This document shows, piece by piece, positions 61,901 through 64,000 of a DNA stretch of 64,000 nt. A program made the translations under genes and the position numbers. Source of the DNA: Pseudomonas sp. Bout1 (GTDB taxonomy: Bacteria; Pseudomonadota; Gammaproteobacteria; Pseudomonadales; Pseudomonadaceae); contig NZ_JAVIWK010000001.1 in assembly GCF_034314165.1 (NCBI RefSeq), positions 4,293,001-4,357,000 of the forward strand, given 5' to 3'. Under the pieces are notes generated by a model. That model worked only from the letters and a program-made list of their open reading frames with translations. It did not search any database and was not told the origin of the DNA. Positions within the stretch are counted from its first letter, which is position 1. Each line of letters starts with the position of its first letter.

Positions 61901-62584
61901 CAGGCGCTGCACAACGGCAACCTCGACGCCGGGCAGTTGGACAATGCCTTGGCCGAACTCAATACCGCACTGGCGATTGGCGAAAAACACTGCGCCGAAC
62001 TGCGCGCCCAGCAGGCTGACGACCAACGACGCCAGGACGCCAACCAGGCGTTGGCAACACAGATCGCCAAGGCCTACGAGGAATGGCAGCGCTGGGCCCG
62101 CCTCAATGCCCTGATTGGTTCAGCCACCGGCGATACCTTCCGCAAGATCGCCCAGGCCTACAACCTCGACCTGCTGGTGCACCACGCCAACGTGCAACTG
62201 CGCCAACTGGTGCGCCGCTACCGCCTCAAGCGCGGTGGCAGCATGCTCGGCCTGCTGGTGCTCGACACAGAGATGGGCGACGAATTGCGCTCGGTGCATT
62301 CGTTGTCCGGTGGCGAGACCTTCCTGGTGTCGTTGGCCCTGGCCTTGGGCCTGGCGTCGATGGCGTCCAGCACATTGAAGATCGAGTCGCTGTTTATCGA
62401 CGAAGGCTTTGGCAGCCTCGACCCTGAATCGCTGCAACTGGCGATGGACGCCCTCGACGGCTTGCAGGCCCAGGGCCGCAAGGTGGCGGTGATTTCCCAC
62501 GTGCAGGAAATGCACGAGCGGATTCCGGTGCAGATCCAGGTCAAGCGCCAGGGCAATGGCTTGAGCACCCTGGAGGTCAAGTGA
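58946..62584 (+). CDS. sbcC: Exonuclease subunit SbcC (Rad50-like)
   Basis: A 1212-residue SMC-like ATPase. The N-terminal lobe has Walker A GPTGAGKST. Two long coiled-coil arms (Gln/Leu/Ala/Glu-rich, about 190-590 and 620-1060) flank the zinc hook C604-P-V-C607. The C-terminal lobe has signature SLSGGETFLVSLALALGL and Walker B FIDEGFGSLD. It is somewhat longer than E. coli SbcC (1048) because of the arms. It starts in the sbcD stop codon and ends overlapping the GST gene (stop TGA in GTGA). Confidence 0.95.
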   Translation: MKILAIRLKNLASLAGPFEIDFTAEPLASAGLFAITGPTGAGKSTLLDALCLALFGAVPRLGDTGQAKMPDADTDISIGDPRTLIRRGTGGGYAEVDFVGVSGRRYRARWEANRARDKASGKLQASRQSLIDLDSEQLLASQKTEYKTQLELALGLNFEQFTRAVLLAQSEFSAFLKANDNERSELLEKLTDTALYTQLGRRAFDKAKDARDAHKHLQDQATGVTPLAPEARAELDEQLAAAQLQLKTQQAQLKQLELQHTWLKELREWQERQQGAVEQLQQAQHHWQSQGPQRLDLSRLEQLAPQRHHFARQAELTTHLQPLAAQIQQHLEQQAAQHTRQTQLQQQQTEVHAALARAQQQQTDAVPLLRQAFEEQTTLAHLTRELTKRSEEKQLGETACVEGQAALTGLLDKQKIVAERLNRLAAELERSAALAPLSEAWTYQRERLQQLMVIGGRLKKGTEELPQLEERSTRLAEKWTAQREALDLLYHEAGAEPHAVAEQIQLLGSLLQDNRKQHRAFEDLARLWGSHQQLDSQSQALTQKQTLAQQQRELLNQSGLQAKAELTVAEQTLAVTKQLLERQRLARSASVEELRGQLQDDQPCPVCGSVEHPYHQPEAMLQSLTRHDESEEANAQQAVDVLKEKLTELRGEVGGLIAQQKEFLQQQEQLASQLQALVPSLEAHPLSASLFNQDATKRDAWLAQQLSQLSQSLTQDEQRQGALLNLQQNAGRMQQQLQAAQDASQQARQLLIDQQRELSNDRERLDEELHAFASLLPSETLDGLRSEPAATFMVLDQQVSQRLEQLDNQNEELAEQLQRQQAIEKEQDRQQHRQQQLESLQKQLAEHSALQHAAEEKLAGLLGANPSAEHWQQQLDQAVEQARQHESEANQQLQDTRNQLTQLAADLKSLHERQQSLDTEHLALTTRLSDWRALHPELDDEGLARLVGFDEPQVAELRQQLQHSEKAVEQAKVLLQEREQRLKDHQALHNGNLDAGQLDNALAELNTALAIGEKHCAELRAQQADDQRRQDANQALATQIAKAYEEWQRWARLNALIGSATGDTFRKIAQAYNLDLLVHHANVQLRQLVRRYRLKRGGSMLGLLVLDTEMGDELRSVHSLSGGETFLVSLALALGLASMASSTLKIESLFIDEGFGSLDPESLQLAMDALDGLQAQGRKVAVISHVQEMHERIPVQIQVKRQGNGLSTLEVK

Positions 62585-63174
62585 GCCAGGGGGTGTTGTA
62601 TTCGTTCCGGCGCTGCCCGTATGCGATGCGGGCGCGGATGGCCCTGCGGTATTCGCAGGTGGCGGTGCAGATCGTCGAGGTCAGCCTCAAGGCCAAGCCG
62701 GTTGAGATGTTGGCGCTGTCGCCCAAGGGCACGGTACCGGTGCTGAGTGTGGACGGTCGGGTAATCGATGAGAGCCTGGCGATCATGCGCTGGGCCTTGG
62801 CTCAGAATGATCCCGAGGGTTGGTTGCTGGAGGATGAGGCGGCGGCGCAGGCGCTGATTGAAGAAAACGATCAGGCCTTCAAATATCAATTGAATCGATA
62901 CAAGTATGCCGAGCGTTATCCGCAGCAGCCGATGGAACATTATCGGGCCGAGGGTGAAGTATTTTTGTTGAAGCTGGAGGGATTGCTGGCGGGGCGGGAG
63001 TATTTGCTGGCCGGGCATTTGAGCCTGGCGGATGTGGCACTCGCACCGTTTGTGCGGCAATTTGCGCACGTGGATCGGGAGTGGTTTGCCCAGGCGCCGT
63101 ATCCGCGGTTGCAGGACTGGTTGCAGCGGTTTCTGGATTCGTCGTTGTTTGTCGCGGTGATGGCAAAAACCTGA
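62581..63174 (+). CDS. Glutathione S-transferase family protein
   Basis: A 197-residue GST with N-domain YSFRRCPYAMRARMAL (Cys-Pro-Tyr active-site-like motif), SPKGTVPVLSVDGRVIDESLAIMRW and C-domain AGHLSLADVALAPFVRQFA. Its GTG start overlaps the sbcC stop, so it is coupled to the nuclease operon. The CPYA motif suggests glutathione-dependent thiol chemistry (omega/beta-like). Any link to DNA repair is only positional. Confidence 0.88.
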   Translation: MSQGVLYSFRRCPYAMRARMALRYSQVAVQIVEVSLKAKPVEMLALSPKGTVPVLSVDGRVIDESLAIMRWALAQNDPEGWLLEDEAAAQALIEENDQAFKYQLNRYKYAERYPQQPMEHYRAEGEVFLLKLEGLLAGREYLLAGHLSLADVALAPFVRQFAHVDREWFAQAPYPRLQDWLQRFLDSSLFVAVMAKT

Positions 63175-63185
63175 GGTCAGAGCTT

Positions 63186-63282
63186 GTTGTGGCGAGGGAG
63201 CTTGCTCCCGCTGGGTTGCGAAGCGACCCAAAAAATGGGACTGCTGCGCAGTCCAGCGGGAGCAAGCTCCCTCGCCACAACA
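63186..63282. repeat. REPIN, family A
   Basis: GTGGCGAGGGAGCTTGCTCCCGCTGG faces CAGCGGGAGCAAGCTCCCTCGCCAC across about 43 bases, between the GST gene and the small secreted-protein gene. Confidence 0.9.
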
Positions 63283-63307
63283 AGCCTGCTCTTAAAGAGT
63301 ATTGCGC

Positions 63308-63487
63308 TCAGTTCTGGATTTTGTGGTCCAGCGCTGCGTAGAAGTTGGCGCTTTGTTGCAGGTATTTCTGGGTGTAGGCGCTGGTGCTGGTTTTTTTGCT
63401 GCTGATCTCAACGCTGGCGCTGGCTGGCAACGCAACAGTGGCGGAAACAGCGGAAGCGGCGATGATCGAGAAGAGATTGAAGTTCAT
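63308..63487 (-). CDS. Small secreted protein, 59 residues
   Basis: Read on the minus strand, a 59-codon ORF begins with a signal peptide (MNFNLFSIIAASAVSATVALPASA, cut near residue 24). The mature part has about 35 residues rich in Ser, Thr, Tyr and Lys (KTSTSAYTQKYLQQSANFYAALDHK). The ATG at 63487 follows AAGGG at about nine bases. I know no family. It lies alone between a REPIN and a terminator; secretion is likely and function unknown. Confidence 0.7.
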   Translation of the reverse strand: MNFNLFSIIAASAVSATVALPASASVEISSKKTSTSAYTQKYLQQSANFYAALDHKIQN

Positions 63488-63616
63488 GTCGGTAACCCTT
63501 GTGTTCGGTTGGCTGAGTGGCCTGTGTTGGCCTTGGAACCAAACTTACGCCCGAGGGGTTAGCCTTAGAAATTCATTGAAACACTAGCCGCTATCAATAC
63601 GATTAATACAAGAGGT

Positions 63617-63639
63617 CAGGCCCCGCTGTGCGGGGCCTG
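63617..63639 (-). terminator. Terminator of the lactonase-type gene
   Basis: CAGGCCCCGC and GCGGGGCCTG form a perfect ten-pair stem with a three-base loop, four bases after the minus-strand stop codon at 63644. The following T-run is weak (TCTTGTATT). Confidence 0.65.
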
Positions 63640-63643
63640 TGGC

Positions 63644-64000
63644 TTATTGTCGCGCCAGGAACTTGAGGTCGCTGGGGGCATCAATCGCCAGTTTCTGCGT
63701 GGTTTTGCCCAAAAGGCCGGTCTTGGGGTCGCGCTCCACGACCACAATCTGGTTGCTCTTCTGGTTGGCGATCAGCAGGAACTTGCCGCTTGGGTCGAGG
63801 GCGAACTCGCGGGGATGATCACCTTCCACTGAGCGGCGCTGGATCTCTTTCAACTGCGCGGTGGCCGGGTCGATGGCAAACACCAGCATCTGGTTGGCGG
63901 TGCCACGGTTGCTCACGTAGAGGAACTTGCCGTCGCTTGAGGTATGCAGCGCGGCGCCGGCCTTGTCGGAGACAGGTTGGCCATCTGCAAAGTTGACCAG
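63644..64000 (-). CDS. 6-phosphogluconolactonase / lactonase-type beta-propeller protein, partial
   Basis: The C-terminal 118 codons of a seven-bladed lactonase (YbhE/Pgl-type family); the gene continues past the right edge. Blade motifs include GAALHTSSDGKFLYVSNRG, HPREFALDPSGKFLLIANQKSN and VVVERDPKTGLLG. Family members hydrolyse 6-phosphogluconolactone or muconolactone-like substrates; some are secreted. N-terminus, signal peptide and operon context are not visible. Confidence 0.85.
   Translation of the reverse strand: MVNFADGQPVSDKAGAALHTSSDGKFLYVSNRGTANQMLVFAIDPATAQLKEIQRRSVEGDHPREFALDPSGKFLLIANQKSNQIVVVERDPKTGLLGKTTQKLAIDAPSDLKFLARQ

Overview
The window is high-GC chromosomal DNA that looks like a Pseudomonas of the fluorescens group. 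The evidence is the gene repertoire (SelU-SelD, SbcDC, a NhaR-type regulator, a DUF1652 protein, a PhzF pair), the codon use, and many intergenic REP/REPIN palindromes of at least four sequence families. No rRNA, tRNA, CRISPR array, transposase, integrase or prophage gene was seen. Products are inferred by family recognition from translated sequence; no database search was run.

Layout. 1-2.6 kb: the start of a NarL-type response regulator, an MgtC-like membrane protein with a long structured leader holding two possible leader peptides, a broken small ORF and an FKBP isomerase. 2.6-7.05 kb: the most unusual segment, an AT-rich flavin amino-acid 2-monooxygenase gene of the IaaM/DavB/phenylalanine-oxidase type, followed by a nitrilase-fold amidohydrolase and a membrane protein made of two homologous halves. 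Together they could turn an amino acid into the shortened amide and then the acid, and move substrate or product. 7.1-12.9 kb: a lytic-transglycosylase-like lipoprotein, then a leftward operon-like set: AraC regulator, ABC ATPase, permease, binding protein, PhzF-like enzyme, RidA-like deaminase. 13-16.3 kb: a three-PAS LuxR regulator flanked by envelope/stress genes, with a shared upstream DNA block on both sides of it.

16.3-31.2 kb: MFS exporter, RcnB-like protein, miniature LemA-like protein, NTF2-like protein, an XRE-cupin regulator with a glutamine-synthetase-like enzyme, an AlkC-type repair protein, a LysR/GMC-oxidoreductase/MHS-transporter catabolic set, topoisomerase III, a CBS protein, a sirtuin and an unknown 109-residue protein with a long 5' leader. 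31.2-44.2 kb: a LysR-controlled acetoacetate operon (CoA-transferase A and B plus thiolase), a thioesterase, a chemoreceptor, a DUF1615 lipoprotein, a LysE remnant, zinc-type HemB, an intact LysE exporter, a second PhzF, a GST, a periplasmic histidine phosphatase and a metal-type permease.

44.3-64 kb: SelU-SelD for tRNA selenouridine, TerC, a small lipoprotein, NhaR, MFS, SstT, DUF1993, YceH, a shikimate-dehydrogenase-like enzyme, three small secreted or hypothetical genes, an AI-2E family permease, a U32 tRNA-hydroxylation protein, a tightly coupled sbcD-sbcC-GST operon, a small secreted protein and the end of a lactonase-type beta-propeller gene.

Most genes are ordinary housekeeping or accessory metabolism. 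The segments that merit follow-up are the monooxygenase/amidohydrolase/duplicated-membrane-protein cassette, the structured leaders of mgtC, of the csbD-like gene and of the 30.8 kb gene, and several clear operator-like dyads beside regulators.
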